Positions 1 to 12,400 of a stretch of DNA of 64,000 nt are shown here, piece by piece. Location: NCBI RefSeq assembly GCF_018873765.1, contig NC_057924.1:9697001-9761000 (forward strand), read 5' to 3'. The stretch's first letter is position 1. Each line of letters opens with the position of its first letter. Source of the DNA: Telopea speciosissima (Eukaryota; Streptophyta; Magnoliopsida; Proteales; Proteaceae). The notes beneath the pieces are model-generated. The model ran no database searches, had not been told where the DNA came from, and saw only the letters and a list, made by a program, of their open reading frames with translations. The translations under genes were made by a program, and so were the position numbers.

Positions 1-298
1 TGTGTTAAACACGTAGGTCCAAAATGGACAAATTAGTACAAAATGGAAATTACTAATTAGAAGTAAAAGCGTCAAACGAATCAGTTAATAGAGTAGGGAG
101 CCGTAAGTAATTTTACACAGTGATTCACCAAAAATTGCAAAAGCAGAAAAAAAAACAAATCCCTCCCCTCAACCTGTAGCCTGTACTCTCACGGATCTTG
201 CGGCTTTGCCAGCTTGTCTTGTTGCTTCACGTGAAGTGGAAGGACAGTCTCGGTATTCGAAAGGATTTGTTTCTTTTGTTTTTTTGTCGCTCAGTAAT
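1..298. other. 3' flank of the At4g28100-like gene
   Basis: I see no gene or repeat here. Part of it should be the 3'UTR of the minus-strand gene that ends at 299. Confidence 0.4.
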
Positions 299-646
299 TC
301 AGAACAGAGAAGAAGAAAGGATGATAAGGGGCAGAAATGTAAATAAACAGATGATTAAAGGAAGACGACGAAGAGAAGGAGGAGCGTTCGATGAATCGAG
401 TCTCTGGAATTGAAGAGAATCAACGGCCAAGGGCATGTTCTCCTGATCAGGACTACACGTGGACTGGTGGGGTGGGTACGCACTGTACATGATAGCCCTC
501 AGCACCGCCGATACCGTCGGTATGTACGCCGTTTTGTTCCTTGCTAGCAGCCACGTCAGCCCCATGAGCTGGCAATCCCTACTAAACATCTTGCTTGCCC
601 TCCCGTCATCTCCTCCACCTGTCCCATTCTTCCCATCTCCCTTCAC
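299..646 (-). CDS. Exon 2 of the At4g28100-like gene
   Basis: The acceptor reads AATACAG just before 646, and the first codon is GTG (Val), not a start. It encodes the conserved CQLMGLTWLL block and the hydrophobic GPI-signal tail, then the stop at 299-301. Confidence 0.85.
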   Translation of the reverse strand: MKGDGKNGTGGGDDGRASKMFSRDCQLMGLTWLLARNKTAYIPTVSAVLRAIMYSAYPPHQSTCSPDQENMPLAVDSLQFQRLDSSNAPPSLRRLPLIICLFTFLPLIILSSSLF

Positions 647-1483
647 CTGTATTCACAACAACCAACAAAAGGGTACTTTCGTCATTATACATCATCAACC
701 ATTGCCAATAATGTAACCATGTGCACATGTTTGTGTATGAAGATGAAAAGGACTTGCAGAAGGAAGAAATGAATCAAATTGACAACGATGGCGGAATCAA
801 AGATATTAGAGAGAGGGAGAGAGCGATGACTGTGAGTTTACCTTCTCTAGGGCTCCAAGGCACTTAGTGCAGCCAGAATAGGAAGAATTCCGGCAATTCC
901 GCTCCAAGTTCTTCACGGCGGCGGTGGGTGTGGCGTTACGGTGCGAAGAAAGGTTAAACGCAGCAGGGCAACTCAATGAAGAGATCTGATGCAGACGAAT
1001 CCCGCAGAAACACAGTATTGCGTCGCAGGTCGCGTTTGGTTGAGGAATGTGGATGTTGCGGCTCTCAAGCGACGTCTGCAGTGAATTCACACACTTCTGA
1101 GAATCGTCCGGCATCATTGGATCATCCGACGAAGACGCCGGAGCATCCACCGGTATCTGCAGCGCCGAACTAGCATGGGCAGCAAATAGCCACGCGGCTA
1201 GCACAGGACAGCAACGGCTACGGTCGAGGTTCCGCCCGCAGGCCTCACTCACTCCGCCGAAGAGCTCGTCTGAGAGATCTAAATGGCAGGTTTGTGTTTG
1301 TGTCTGGACTGGAAAAGCTGGAACTGTGTTTGGACTGGAAAAGTTTCCGGGGTTTAATGGCTGTTGCGGGCCTCCTTCGGATTGCGATGGAATTTCGGCG
1401 ATGGAACATCTAAAAAACAGAGATGACAGAACGACGAGAACCGCAGTTGTTTTGAAGGCCAAGGAAAAAGCGGATAATTCCAT
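299..1483 (-). CDS. GPI-anchored protein, At4g28100-like (two exons)
   Basis: Predicted secreted plasma-membrane protein of the plant family typified by Arabidopsis At4g28100; the molecular function of the family is unknown. Coding exons are 1483..842 and 646..299, joined by a GT-AG intron (647-841) in phase 0, giving about 329 residues. The N-terminus starting MELSAFSLAF runs into a hydrophobic signal peptide ending near residue 29. The middle has many cysteines, including DRSRCCP, CFCG and GCTKCLG. Exon 2 carries the family signature DCQLMGLTWLLARNKTAY followed by PTVSAVLRA and MPLAVDSLQF. The C-terminus is a small-residue stretch (SSNAPPS) and a hydrophobic tail, as expected for GPI attachment. 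I chose the ATG at 1483 because the longer reading frame opens with GTG at 1528, which lies just after a possible splice acceptor. Family assignment is from remembered motifs; the exon structure is read directly. Confidence 0.88.
842..1483 (-). CDS. Exon 1 of the At4g28100-like gene
   Basis: It encodes the signal peptide and the first cysteine-rich part (214 codons). It ends GAGAAG followed by the donor GTAAAC at 841-836, leaving phase 0. Confidence 0.85.
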
Positions 1484-2165
1484 TCGTATATCTCTTGGAG
1501 TAACCTTCTTCAGAGATAGCAGAAACACAACTAATTAGAACACGAAGAACGATAAGGAGAAGAACAAATCATCCAATCCGCTTCTTATAGAAATGTAAAA
1601 GATGAAAAGCAAAAGGAAAAGGAAAAAAAAAAAGCAGGGGAAAAACTTGAATCTCGGAAGGGAAGCAAGGGCGATACCTTGGAATCTACTTTACCAGAAA
1701 TCTTTCGGAGATTCCACGAGCAAAACACTTTCCTCAGTATTAAACCTGTTCCACTTTCTTTCCCTCAAGGTGATTCAACCTTTCTAAAGCCCCAATAGGA
1801 TGTAGCAGAAGATTCAAGAGATATTCAAAGAGAAGAATTTAATCGTTAATCTGCAACCCAGTTCGTCAAGCTTCGGCAACCTCAGAAACAGAGAAGAACG
1901 AGAGAGAAGAGTGGAGATGGAAAACTACAAATTCTGAAGTTCACGAGAAGGGAAAGACTTACATTTGATTTGACAGTGACTCGGTGAGTGATAATACAAG
2001 AGATTAAAAATTGAAGAACAGTTTCCAGAAACCCAAAAAGAAAATGGAGTTCTTAGGGAGAAAAGATATGGAGGGAGCAGGTAGGGCAGAGTAGACTGCA
2101 GGAAGATTCGCCAAAGCAAGACTATGAGAAAGAAAGGAAGGGAGTGGAGAGCGAGAGAGGAATCC
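1484..2165 (-). promoter_or_regulatory. 5' leader with probable 5'UTR intron
   Basis: On the minus strand a strong donor (AAAT/GTAAGTC) sits at 1963/1962. An acceptor-like CTAATTAG ends at 1531, 47 bases before the ATG codon. This suggests a non-coding first exon of about 1964-2165 and a leader intron of about 430 bp. Splicing is inferred; there is no transcript evidence here. Confidence 0.45.
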
Positions 2166-2189
2166 AAAAAGAAAGAAAAAGAAAAGAAT

Positions 2190-2202
2190 GGTATATATAG
2201 AT
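2190..2202 (-). promoter_or_regulatory. TATA box of the At4g28100-like gene
   Basis: CTATATATAC on the minus strand, with the TATATATA core at 2192-2199. It lies about 30 bases upstream of the inferred leader and next to a GA/CT-rich stretch (2225-2285). No other TATA motif in the 700 bases upstream of the gene is as well placed. Confidence 0.5.
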
Positions 2203-2943
2203 AGGTGGATAGGAGGAGGATTATTAGAGATTATTAGAGGAGAGATGTGAAAGGACGAGAGAGAAAAGTGAGAGAGATAGAGAGATGGTGGCTCTGGTTC
2301 TCATGTGTGATGTTTGTCTGCTTGTGTCGTGGCGTCCTTTTCTTTATCATTCTCTCTGGAGTCTGATGTGGCTCTGAAAAAGTTTTTTGTTTTGGAGTTA
2401 GAGAGGCTCAGAACCTATTGAGCCACTTCATCGTCTCCACTCTTCACCGCACTCAGTCACATTACTCACACCTGCAACTCCACTGATTCTGACCCATTTT
2501 AATCGATTTTGAACGATTCAAATCAGATTCTATTCCGATTCTGATTTAAGAAACCTTGGTAGGGCACCTTGGTAAGTCATTTGTGGTGGTGGGCTACTGG
2601 GCTTTTGCAACGGCAAAAAAAGAAAGAAAGAAAGAAAGCTGGCATAGCCACAGGGGCGCACAGAAGATTGGGGTATTGTTCTGGTTTTCCATATCTGACC
2701 CCATCATCTCAACAGTATTTCTCGTGTGCTCTCTGGATAATGTGTAAAGTAAAACATTCTGAATTTATCTGCTCCCTCGACTTACTAAAATACCCTCTCA
2801 ACAGTCTATACTTTCTATAAAATCGAACCATGGTTTACTCCTCTCCATAGATGGCTTAAATTGAATATAAGATTAGTAAATCCACTTTGTATGTGAGCTT
2901 TTTCTTTTTTTTTTTTAAGAAAATGTGATCCATTATCCAGTAG

Positions 2944-3180
2944 CCATGGTTTGAAGTATCGGTATTATATTTCCTGTATCGGACGATATATACCGGTTTT
3001 ACAAGTGATTGATTTCAAAACCATGTTGATACCATATCAGTGATAAGATAAGGGGTAAAATGGTCTAAAAGATTTATTTAAAACAAAAAAAAAAGAATCA
3101 AGGGAAAATTCTCTGATATGACCAATCCGTGCCAATATTGATCCAATTCCAGTTGTCCAGTTGATCGATACCCATTCTGG
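2944..3180. mobile_element. hAT-type MITE, CATGGTT/TATCGG family, copy 1 (degraded)
   Basis: It starts CATGGTTTGAAGTATCGG and has the family's interior: cytosine-poor TATCGG motifs, a GGGTAAAATGGTC block and a GATACC block. The right end is not recognisable, so it is probably truncated. Intact copies lie at 40038, 49287, 49974 and 61324. Confidence 0.6.
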
Positions 3181-4430
3181 GTCAGATAGGTCTTGGCCTT
3201 AGTGGAGGGGGAGCTAACTAACAATACCCTCAAAAGGGAGGGCATATTTGGCATTTAAATTGACTCCTGGGACAAAATTATGGAGCCTGAAATCTGAACA
3301 ACCATTAACCAAAGGTCAAAAGTCTATATGGTTTGGTACCTACAATAGTACTGGATACAGACAGAAGTCCTTTCCTGGGTGACAGCAAAAGCTGGAAAAA
3401 AATGGAGCAAAAGAAAGGTAGATAGGAAAGAAAGAAAAGAGACAGTGCATAAAAGAGGCAGTGGAAGTGGAAGGGAGATGAGCTGTTTTAGTCACAGATT
3501 TGACCCTTTAATCTCATTTCTCTATATATTTATCATGAAATTTTGTTCAAAGAACAATATTCCTCTCACTACATACAATCCATCTCTGGTCGGTTTAAAT
3601 CATTTAATTAAACGGTTCGGTTCGATATCGATAAATGGTTTTGGTTTAATTTTAACACTCTTATCAGTTCTTAAACCTACTAATGACCAATGATTAAACA
3701 ATAATCTCTGATTAATTGCTTACTATTTCTTCTTGTCTTACTATATTTTCCTGTTTCAAAGGAGGACCACACTCAAAAAGCAAAGAAGTAAGGGGGGAAA
3801 AGAACAAAAGAGAAAGAAAAAAGCATGGAAGAACAAAGACTAGAAATTAAAAAGAAAGAGAAACCTAACTAACATTATAAGACTTAAGAAGACCAAATAC
3901 AAGATGACTATCATATACACAATCATTCCAGCAAAAAGATTACAAATCCCATGGTTTTTTTTTTAAGGTTTACTGGAGAGCTTTTTCAGGAGTAGATGTT
4001 TGATGTTTATTTTATGTTTTTAACTGGACTTTTTCATACAGACCAACTTATAGAATCTTATTTTATTTCTTTAATTTGAATTAGTGAGAGAGGCTGAGTG
4101 GTTGTTTAAGATGCTTTTTTAGGAGGACTTTATCTTTACTTTTAAGCTTTACCAAAAAAAATATCTTTACTTTTAAGACTACTTTTAACTTTTGTATTCT
4201 ATTTCGTTTTTAATACATTATGGAATTGAGAGATGATAATATGATAATTAGAAATGGTAGGTATCGCGGTTGTTCTTTGGTAATTGAGCTCTGAAAAGGA
4301 TAACCCAAAAAGTGGTAATCATGGCATTGCAAATCCATTTTTGATTTGTGGAAAGACTCTATAATCAGATCTTGGTATTATTAGTAAGGGGGAAGGAACG
4401 TTAGCTGAGCGTGTATGGTGCGCTGCATTT
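3181..4430. other. Intergenic, nothing recognised
   Basis: AT-rich non-coding DNA. Reading frames here are short and show no family motif. Confidence 0.4.
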
Positions 4431-5157
4431 GTGTCAAACATAGGCATGTGAAATGCATCCTTAGAAATGGAAATTCTTGGGAATGTGACAGTCATTTTCA
4501 ATCCAATAGTTTAAAGTCGATCATGTACATACACGTTGTGCATAAAAATTTTTATCGAAAAATATTAAACAAACTTATCATTAAAAAATCCATTTTCCTT
4601 TTATAAAATATAAATAAGTCCATGTCAAATTTGACATTCTATCTCCATTACGTATGTGAAGTGTCAAACATAAGGCATGTGAAATCATCATCGCACTCCT
4701 TAGAAAATGGAAATTCTTGGGAATGTGACAGTCATTTTCAATCCAACAATTGAAAGTACGATCATGTACATACACAGTTGTGCATAAAAATTTTTATCGA
4801 AAAATATTAAACAAACTTATCATTAAAAAAAATCTATTTTTCCTTTTATAAAATATAAATAAGTCACATGTCAAATTTGACATTCTATCTCCATTACGTA
4901 TGTAAAGTGTCAAACATAAGGCATGTGAAATCATCATCGCACTCCCTTAGAAAATGGAAATTCTTGGGAATGTGACAGTCATTTTCAATCCAACAATTGA
5001 AAGTACGATCATGTACATATACAGTTGTGCATAAAAATTTTTATCGAAAAATATTAAACAAACTTATCATTAAAAAAAATCTATTTTTCCTTTTATAAAA
5101 TATAAATAAGTCACATGTCAAATTTGACATTCTATCTCCATTATGTATGTAAAGTGA
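4431..5157. repeat. Tandem repeat, three ~230-246 bp units
   Basis: Units begin GTGTCAAACATA at 4431, 4661 and 4907, so the spacings are 230 and 246 bases. Units 2 and 3 are nearly identical; unit 1 is more diverged and has small deletions. Each unit contains a GGAATGTGACAGTC block and ends near a near-palindrome GTCAAATTTGAC. No coding content is seen. Confidence 0.85.
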
Positions 5158-5159
5158 CA

Positions 5160-5199
<40 letters not shown>
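5160..5199. repeat. (CT)n microsatellite
   Basis: About 20 uninterrupted TC units directly after the tandem array. Confidence 0.95.
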
Positions 5200-5202
<3 letters not shown>

Positions 5203-5283
5203 AAACAAAGATATTTAAGTTCACTTCCAAACAACAGGGTTTAAAGAATCATAATCGAATTTGTTGAATCAGAGTTCTGCTAT

Positions 5284-5406
5284 CCACATGGGGACGGCTG
5301 GGTATAGATCTAAACCCTCCATGGGGGTGTGGGACCTGTCTCTAGGGTGTGGGACCCACACCCCAAGGAGGGGTCAGATTTGTCCCCCCCCCCATCCCCA
5401 TGTGGG
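5284..5406. repeat. Fold-back element, GC-rich hairpin
   Basis: The left arm CCACATGGGGACGG pairs with the right end CCATCCCCATGTGG. Inner parts (GATCTAAACCCTCCATGG against AAGGAGGGGTCAGATTTG) also pair. Short and non-coding, of MITE-like design. Confidence 0.6.
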
Positions 5407-7717
5407 TATCTGATATGGATTCAATCAATTGTACCTAATTTCAATTCAAACATGGGTTGGATTCACACTCTATGTTTTGAGAAATATTTATCATCGATAA
5501 AAAGGGGGAAAAAAATAGAATCTGTCTATAGAAATGCAGTGAATGTGCTGAACAAAAGGAATATGCAGAAAGTGGTTGATGAATCTCTGATCAAAGTCAT
5601 TCAAATATAATTTTAATAATATGTTGGTGAGAAGGTCTACAGCCAGTAGTCTAGCCTCTACCAATATGAAATGACATATCTGCCCTTATTATAGGAGGAG
5701 AGAGATAGGCACATGAGGTATTAGAGTATGCTAAGCCCCTGCGTTCAAACACATGAGTGCACTAAATTTAAAAACCATCCTATTTACCATAAAATAAAAA
5801 ATCTCATCCATACTGATGTCACTCTGCACGATCTCAATAGCCTCCTGACCGATACAAAGACTACACGATCAGGCAGCGATCTCTTGCCTTCGTTAGGGGA
5901 ATGCAAGAACTCCGCCGCATGGAATCCATACAGCGGAGGTTGCCATACCTAGTGACTCACTAGTCACTATGGATCAAGTGGAGATGATTGACTTCCTAAA
6001 TTTTGAAGTGTAACATAAAATATTTCTAGCTTATTGGAAGAAGATTGATACAACCATGACACATTTAACAGCTTAATATTATTGGTGTTCTTGCCTTCGG
6101 TTGTGTTTCTATTTTTTTCTGGTTTAAATCAAGTGGTTTCAAGCATTATTCATGAGCAAAGCAATCCAATGCTTATATCTTTAAAGCTGAGTTTTTTTGT
6201 TTTTTTTTTTTTTTTGAAAGGGTAAATAACACTTACAGTATCTAATAATAATCATATATTAAATATGATTAACCCGAGATGGAGTTTTTTTTTTTGTTTT
6301 TTTGATAAAGCGATATGGAGACTTATAGGTACTTGCACTTGTTAGGGCCTTGAATAGAACTCATACTTTAAAGCTAAAACCTCCCAATCTCCCAACTCCC
6401 ATTCCCGCAACTCCATCAACCTCATCACTTTGCCCTGTCCTGCTCCCACCACCACCATCTCCCAAGTCCCACCTGTTCCCTCACCATTTCTAAATCCCTA
6501 TTGCTTGGTGACATTTTCCCATCATAAAGGGTATCCTCACTCTCTTCTCTATAAGAAACAGACTTTTGCCCAACTTTTGTACTTTGACCACTCCATCTCC
6601 TTTCAAGAAACTTCGATTTGAAATTGAAGTGGTTGTTAAGTTCCTTGGCCATGCGATGATCATTATTGGAAGGCGGTTTATATATTATGGCATTAGAAAA
6701 TATCAGTCTCACATCTAGGTGTCAAAACCTAACCCAACCGGTACAATCAAACGTAATCAATCAAAATACTTGGAGTGAACCGAACTGATCCTTATCAAAA
6801 GTTTTGAACCGGAGTATGACAGGACCAGCTGAAAATTGGATCGCACCGAACTAACCGATATCTAGACCGAAACTGAACTGGATGAAACCGACAAAAAAAG
6901 CATTAATTATGATGTTATGATGATTATCCATTGATTTTAATATTAGTGAGAAGATTTATAGTTATTAGGGAAAGTGTTACAAATCAATGAATATGATGTT
7001 ATGATTAAGAAAATTATTTTGTAACAATGCTTCCATTGATTTCCTTTTGCACTTGTGATTTCAATATTAATTATCTTCTCACTGATTAGTTATCCATTGA
7101 TTTGAATATTAGTTACTTCCCCTTACAATGATAAATAATTATTTGATTTGTAACAATGATTTTGCTAAAAACTCCATAATCCATTGATTTTAATATTTAT
7201 TCCCCTTTGTTTTGATATATATATATATATATTTTTTATTTTTTTTATTTATTTATTTATTTATTTTTTTTATTATTTTTTTTTTTGGGTGCAGTGTTTT
7301 GATTAACACATCAAATCAAATTTCTTCTTATTCCATGTTGTTTACTTGTTTAACTTGGGAAAGATTAAATAAATTGTTTTTACCAAATCCTTCCTCACTC
7401 TCTTGTAATACTTAAAGGGTGTGTAGGGTGCATGAACATTTAGAAGAGGGATTGCCATTACATGGGTAGAAAAATGATTGATTTTGAGGCTAAAATTTGA
7501 CAATGGGACTTATCCATATAATTCTTTAGATATCCCATAGTTGGATTTGCCTAATCAGCTTTCCATGTGAAAATGAGAGCCATGATTACAATGAATTTGT
7601 CACTCGTGTGGTGACAACAATATTTTGTTTCCCAAAGCTAACCTTCTCTCCTCCATCTCTCAAAAAAAAAAAAAAAAAAAAAAAAAAAGTTCACACCAGC
7701 TAACTTAGTCATTTTCT
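5407..7717. other. AT-rich intergenic DNA
   Basis: No gene recognised. The stretch 6718-6890 is rich in AACCGAACTG-type words like those of dispersed transposon remnants elsewhere in the window. The stretch 6910-7200 repeats a motif close to CCATTGATTTTAATATTAGT in both orientations. Pure T and A runs lie at 7230-7290 and 7661-7688. Confidence 0.4.
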
Positions 7718-7798
7718 TAATGCAAAATGAGAATATCAATAGAATTGGGGGGGATGAATCCAAGCCCCCAATCCTATTGATATTCTCGTTTTGCATTA
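7718..7798. repeat. Compact 34-bp-arm hairpin
   Basis: The arm TAATGCAAAATGAGAATATC continues for 34 bases and is matched in reverse complement with only two differences. The loop is about 13 bases. It could be a very small MITE or a microRNA-like precursor; the sequence cannot separate these. Confidence 0.75.
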
Positions 7799-9359
7799 AA
7801 AGATGTGACCATTCTAACAATTGGATCGATAGGTCTAAGATTAGGTTAGCCACATGTCAAATTTCAAGACCTAATACAATCAGATACCAACCCCATGTAT
7901 TGGCATGCATCCTCGTATTTTTTTCATGCCATCCATGTAATGCTCATGCACCCTCTTGTAGTCCCTAGATTTTCAGAACTTCAATTTGCAATTTCATTAA
8001 CTCTGTTTGGGCTGAAATTTGAAACAGGCTAGGAACCTTAAGATCTACCTGTCCCACAAAATTTGAGCTCATCTGATTTATCAAATGACAGAAACTTGGG
8101 CATCCAGACAAGACTATCAGGATGGGCCTTCCTGGGTAACTTGGCCCTAAAAGTACAACAAATAAATAAGATGATAGGCTTATTATAGATTGTGGTTGGA
8201 ACAAAATATTCATGTTCTGTTCATATTTGTTCCCCATTAACTTTACTTAAGAACAAAACAAACAAGCAGAGGATCATAAATTACACACATTGTTCAAATC
8301 CATGCATCTGTGAATTGTTTGTGAAAAAGCAAATTACATCTTACAATTCTTTAAGGATGCCCCAAATAGATCCTACAAAACAAGGGCATGCCTATTTCCA
8401 TTTTGTGGACATACCCACATACAAGACTCTGACAAGAATGGATGCTTTTCGCCTTTTTTCCTTTTCATCGTAATTCATACATCACAATGTTATATTGTAT
8501 TGTCCACTGTGACATGCTTTCAGTCGCTTAAACTAAGTTAATCTTTCAAAATCACTGCCAGCTTCACAATTTAGTGTGCATCAAATCAATACAAAAAATA
8601 TGACTCCTAACACACAGATCTAAAATGGTGCTTCCTAACCCCCACTCCCCCAAAAGAGTTTGAGAGAGATGGAATACCATGTAAGGAATGGAGCAAATTT
8701 TAAAAGAACCTCAGAGAGAAAATGCAGCTACACAGGTAACTAAATATTGCACGTTTGATTTCGACATTCAATACATGATTAGAGTTTCTACCATATCACT
8801 CTTTGATTGTAAATCCGAGACAGTTTAGCATTCCAATCCCCACCCCTCTCAATACCTGATTAGAGTTTCTCCCCCCCCCCCCCCCCCAAAAAAAAAAAAA
8901 AACACTATTTTAAATGTACGAGAATATCACAACATATTCCGATACCAAAGTTGATCTTTGGCCATGATTGACAGAAAATGCATCAAACGCAAGCCTTAAA
9001 AGCATAGTTATGAATCAAAAGAGAATTGATATGCACAGCTACAAATCAGAATGAAAAATAGGAAACAAAAAAATCAACATTTCATTTGATTCCGCTGCTG
9101 TCCCTTCTTCACTATTATTGCTTGTGATACAGGATTAACCCATGGTACTCATTGAAAACAATTAATACATGACAATATACAGAAGGCATAGCTTGTCTAC
9201 TAAGACAACTATCCAAAAGCAAAAGTTGGAGCAACGAGAAGGACAGAAATAGAATTCAGATGCAGATTATGTTATTTCTGAAGAGAGGGATATGTATCAT
9301 TTATATTTTACTTTCATTGTAAAAATTGTTTGCAAAAATTGAAAAGAGATGAGCACCTT
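7799..9359. other. 3' flank of the ABC1-type kinase gene
   Basis: No gene is recognised. A run of 17 C followed by about 15 A lies at 8871-8902. The part nearest 9359 should contain the kinase gene's 3'UTR. Confidence 0.4.
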
Positions 9360-9479
9360 CTATGGAGCCATGAGTCCTTCAATTGTGTAAAAGAGAGATT
9401 CTGCCATGTCAGATTTCAATATCAGTGTCTGTAATGTGTCCAACACATTGTATTCTGGATCAAGCTTCCTCCGCCAGCC
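9360..9479 (-). CDS. Exon 4 (last) of the ABC1-type kinase
   Basis: The acceptor TTGGTAG precedes GGCTGGCGGAGG. Its 39 codons plus TAG encode GWRRKLDPEYNVLDTLQTLI and end in GLMAP, the usual C-terminus of plant members. It continues LVLE from exon 3 in phase 0, though it lies 8.5 kb away. Confidence 0.9.
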   Translation of the reverse strand, partial: GWRRKLDPEYNVLDTLQTLILKSDMAESLFYTIEGLMAP

Positions 9480-12400
9480 CTACCAAGAGAGGGAAAAGTC
9501 AAAGTTTTGAAAACCCAAGAATCTTTAATGTTCTACCTTCTATTCAATCCTTGACCATGACACAGACTGCAAAAAATTCATAAGACAGTAACAGTGTAAT
9601 TTATCACATCCCATGTCAGCAATGCACCTTAGCAGATTAACTGAAATCCTTCTGATCAGATTTTTATTAATAATTTTAAATCACAAATATATTCACAACA
9701 ATCTCAAAAACTAAATTACAAATCCCTTTCCTCTTAATGGGAAGAACATTTTTTTTCTCCACAGCCTGCATATATAGCTTCCTTCCACATGCCATGGATT
9801 CTGCTACATGGACAACTGTTTTGGCCACCTGACCATTGGATGGTAGATCAGCCATGTGTAGATTTCGTTATCTTAACCACATGGCCCACCATGATGTGAA
9901 ATTATGTTGTATTTTTAAGAGACCAGCTGTTTCAACATTGTTCAACCCCTTATCCCAAAAGCTCGAGCTATTGAGTAAAGGTTACAACAATATATACCAA
10001 CACACATCAACCCCCCCCCCCCCCCACATGCAAACCCATAGACACACACACACACCGCTCTACAAGTGACACTATCATGTGGTGGCGCCATCACGTGGCA
10101 CCAAGGGGCACACAACACATAACACAAACCCTTTGCACTTAATAAGGATCACACATCCGACCTCCTGGCACTGATACCATGTTACAACCGCTTATCCCAA
10201 AAGTTCAAGTTATTAAGTAAGGACTGAATAGCTTTGCATTTTTATAAGCTTTATTTCCCTTTGAACTGAAACTTGCCAAATGACTAGAGGCTGATGTGGA
10301 CATTAGGTCCACAGAGTAAGTTCCATTTCCACTTGGGATGCGGTGTGACCAAAAAACATGGCCCATGGAGAGAGATCTCTTCCTTTTAACCTTGCAAACA
10401 AATTTTGGAAGTTGTGCCAATCACTGATATGAGATCGCCAAAAAAATGTGACACCAACCTCCAAAACTAAAAGGGACTTCAGAGTTCTAGAAATTTTAAT
10501 GGACAAATAATTCTATTCATATAAAAAATGATTCATACGAACCAATGGACTCAAAATACATCTGGTTTCCTGAAAGTTCAGAAAAATCATTTAGAAGAAT
10601 AAGTAGATGCCAATGAGAAGCTTAAGTTATACCATAGAGTTCAGATAATATTGGCATGAACTTGTTACTCTATTGCTACAGTGTGATAGTTACACATAAT
10701 ATTTAAGAAGTGTAATGCAATATGGTTAACCTAACAGTAGGTTCAGATGCAAACCACAGGTAAGGATCATAGCACACAACCTCAGGACAAAAATAGTGAG
10801 ATTTTAAATAATCTGAGATGGACTGAATTGATGGCCTTGAAAACCTGGTCGAGCTGTTAATAGGAAAAGTTTATGTAATAGAGGAACTTTAGTCACTGAC
10901 TCACTGGTTTATTGTATTGTCTCCTTAAGTTGTAAAGAATATAGGGGAGAGAAATCGATTCTTTCTCCCATATGGTTGCACATCTCTTCTTCTTCTTCTT
11001 TCTTTCTTTCTTCTTCTCTCTCCTTCTCTTCTCAGCTCTTACCTTCTTGTTTCTTCCCTTGAATCGATCCTTGCTTGATTTCCAAGTTGGTATCAGAGCT
11101 TGGTTTGAGAGTCAACCAAGCTAAATTTCGTCTATACCTCTCTTAGGAACCCTAGAAAAGTAGAGGGTTCCAATAGATGCTATATCATGTAAGATAATAT
11201 ACTTATAAGATCTAATGGAGTTCTACTATCAACTAAAGACCAAATGGAGGAAGATTGGGGGTTGTGAAAGTCGATCAAAGAACCAGGGGCTCAACACAGG
11301 GTTACCGCCAGTCCTCCCTTCATGTTCATGTTTCTCTCTCATCGAGCAACCATTTGGAGTGTGGCTCGGTTTGTTAGAATCGCCCAGGAGGTAGCTTTCA
11401 CCTCCCTAGGGGCTGGGTTGCTATGGAAGCACAACTCATTTTCTCCAAGCTTGACAGGTATCGCCAGTTTCAGTTTTCCCTCTGTTTCGTCTGAAATGCC
11501 TTGTGATGTGTTAAATAGTTGTTGTTAGTTGGAGAGTTCCATTATGTGAGACTTATTGGTTGTTATGGAATGAAGCTACATGGCGAAAGGTGCAATTGAT
11601 TTGACTTTATTCAAGTAACTGTGGTTTGTTTGCTTGCTGCATTTGTTTTCTGGGTAGAGCGTACACCCCATTTGATTAAGTCTCACACTGAATCACTAAG
11701 TGTGCTATCATGTCTGGGTCTAAAGTCAATGGACCTGTGGAAGCTTCGGCTAGTGGTTTGGGTAGTACCAACCCTAGCATGACTATCTTTGAGAACCCCA
11801 ATACCCAGATATCCATTCTGAAGTTGGACAACACCAACTATTTGGACTAGGCTCATTCTATGAAGTTGTTTATGCAAAGTCGGGGGAAGCCGGGGTACAT
11901 TACTTGGTTACAGGCTCTTGGGTCAACTGATCCTACGTATCTGAAATGGGACACCGAGAACTCAACCGTTATGACTTGATTGATTTTCTCTATGAAACCC
12001 GAGATTGGTAAAAGGTTTATAAGGAAGGAGACTGCCAAGGATATTTGGGACAGTGTCTCCAAGACATTTGACTGAGTGGGTGACCCGGCAAAAGTCTACC
12101 AACTCCTTCAAAAAGTAATCACAATGAAGCAAGGTGACAGTAGTATTTCTGAATGCTACAACACTGTTTTTGGTCTCTGGGAGGAGTATGATCATTATAG
12201 GAACCTCCAACTGTCCAACCCCGAGGATGAGGCAAATGTATATAGGACACTTGAGAAGGAACGTGTTCTTATTCTACTTGGCGGGCTGAACCCAGAATAT
12301 GAGCCAATTCAGCCACAAATTTTAGGACGGTCACCCCTTCCATCTTTAGATGAGGTACGTAGCTATTTACAGAGTGAGGAGACCAAAAGAGTAGCCATGG

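Noticed and set aside
1484-1528. N-terminal extension of the At4g28100-like protein to 1528
   Set aside because: The codon at 1528 is GTG, not ATG, and lies just after a possible acceptor. The ATG at 1483 gives a normal signal peptide.
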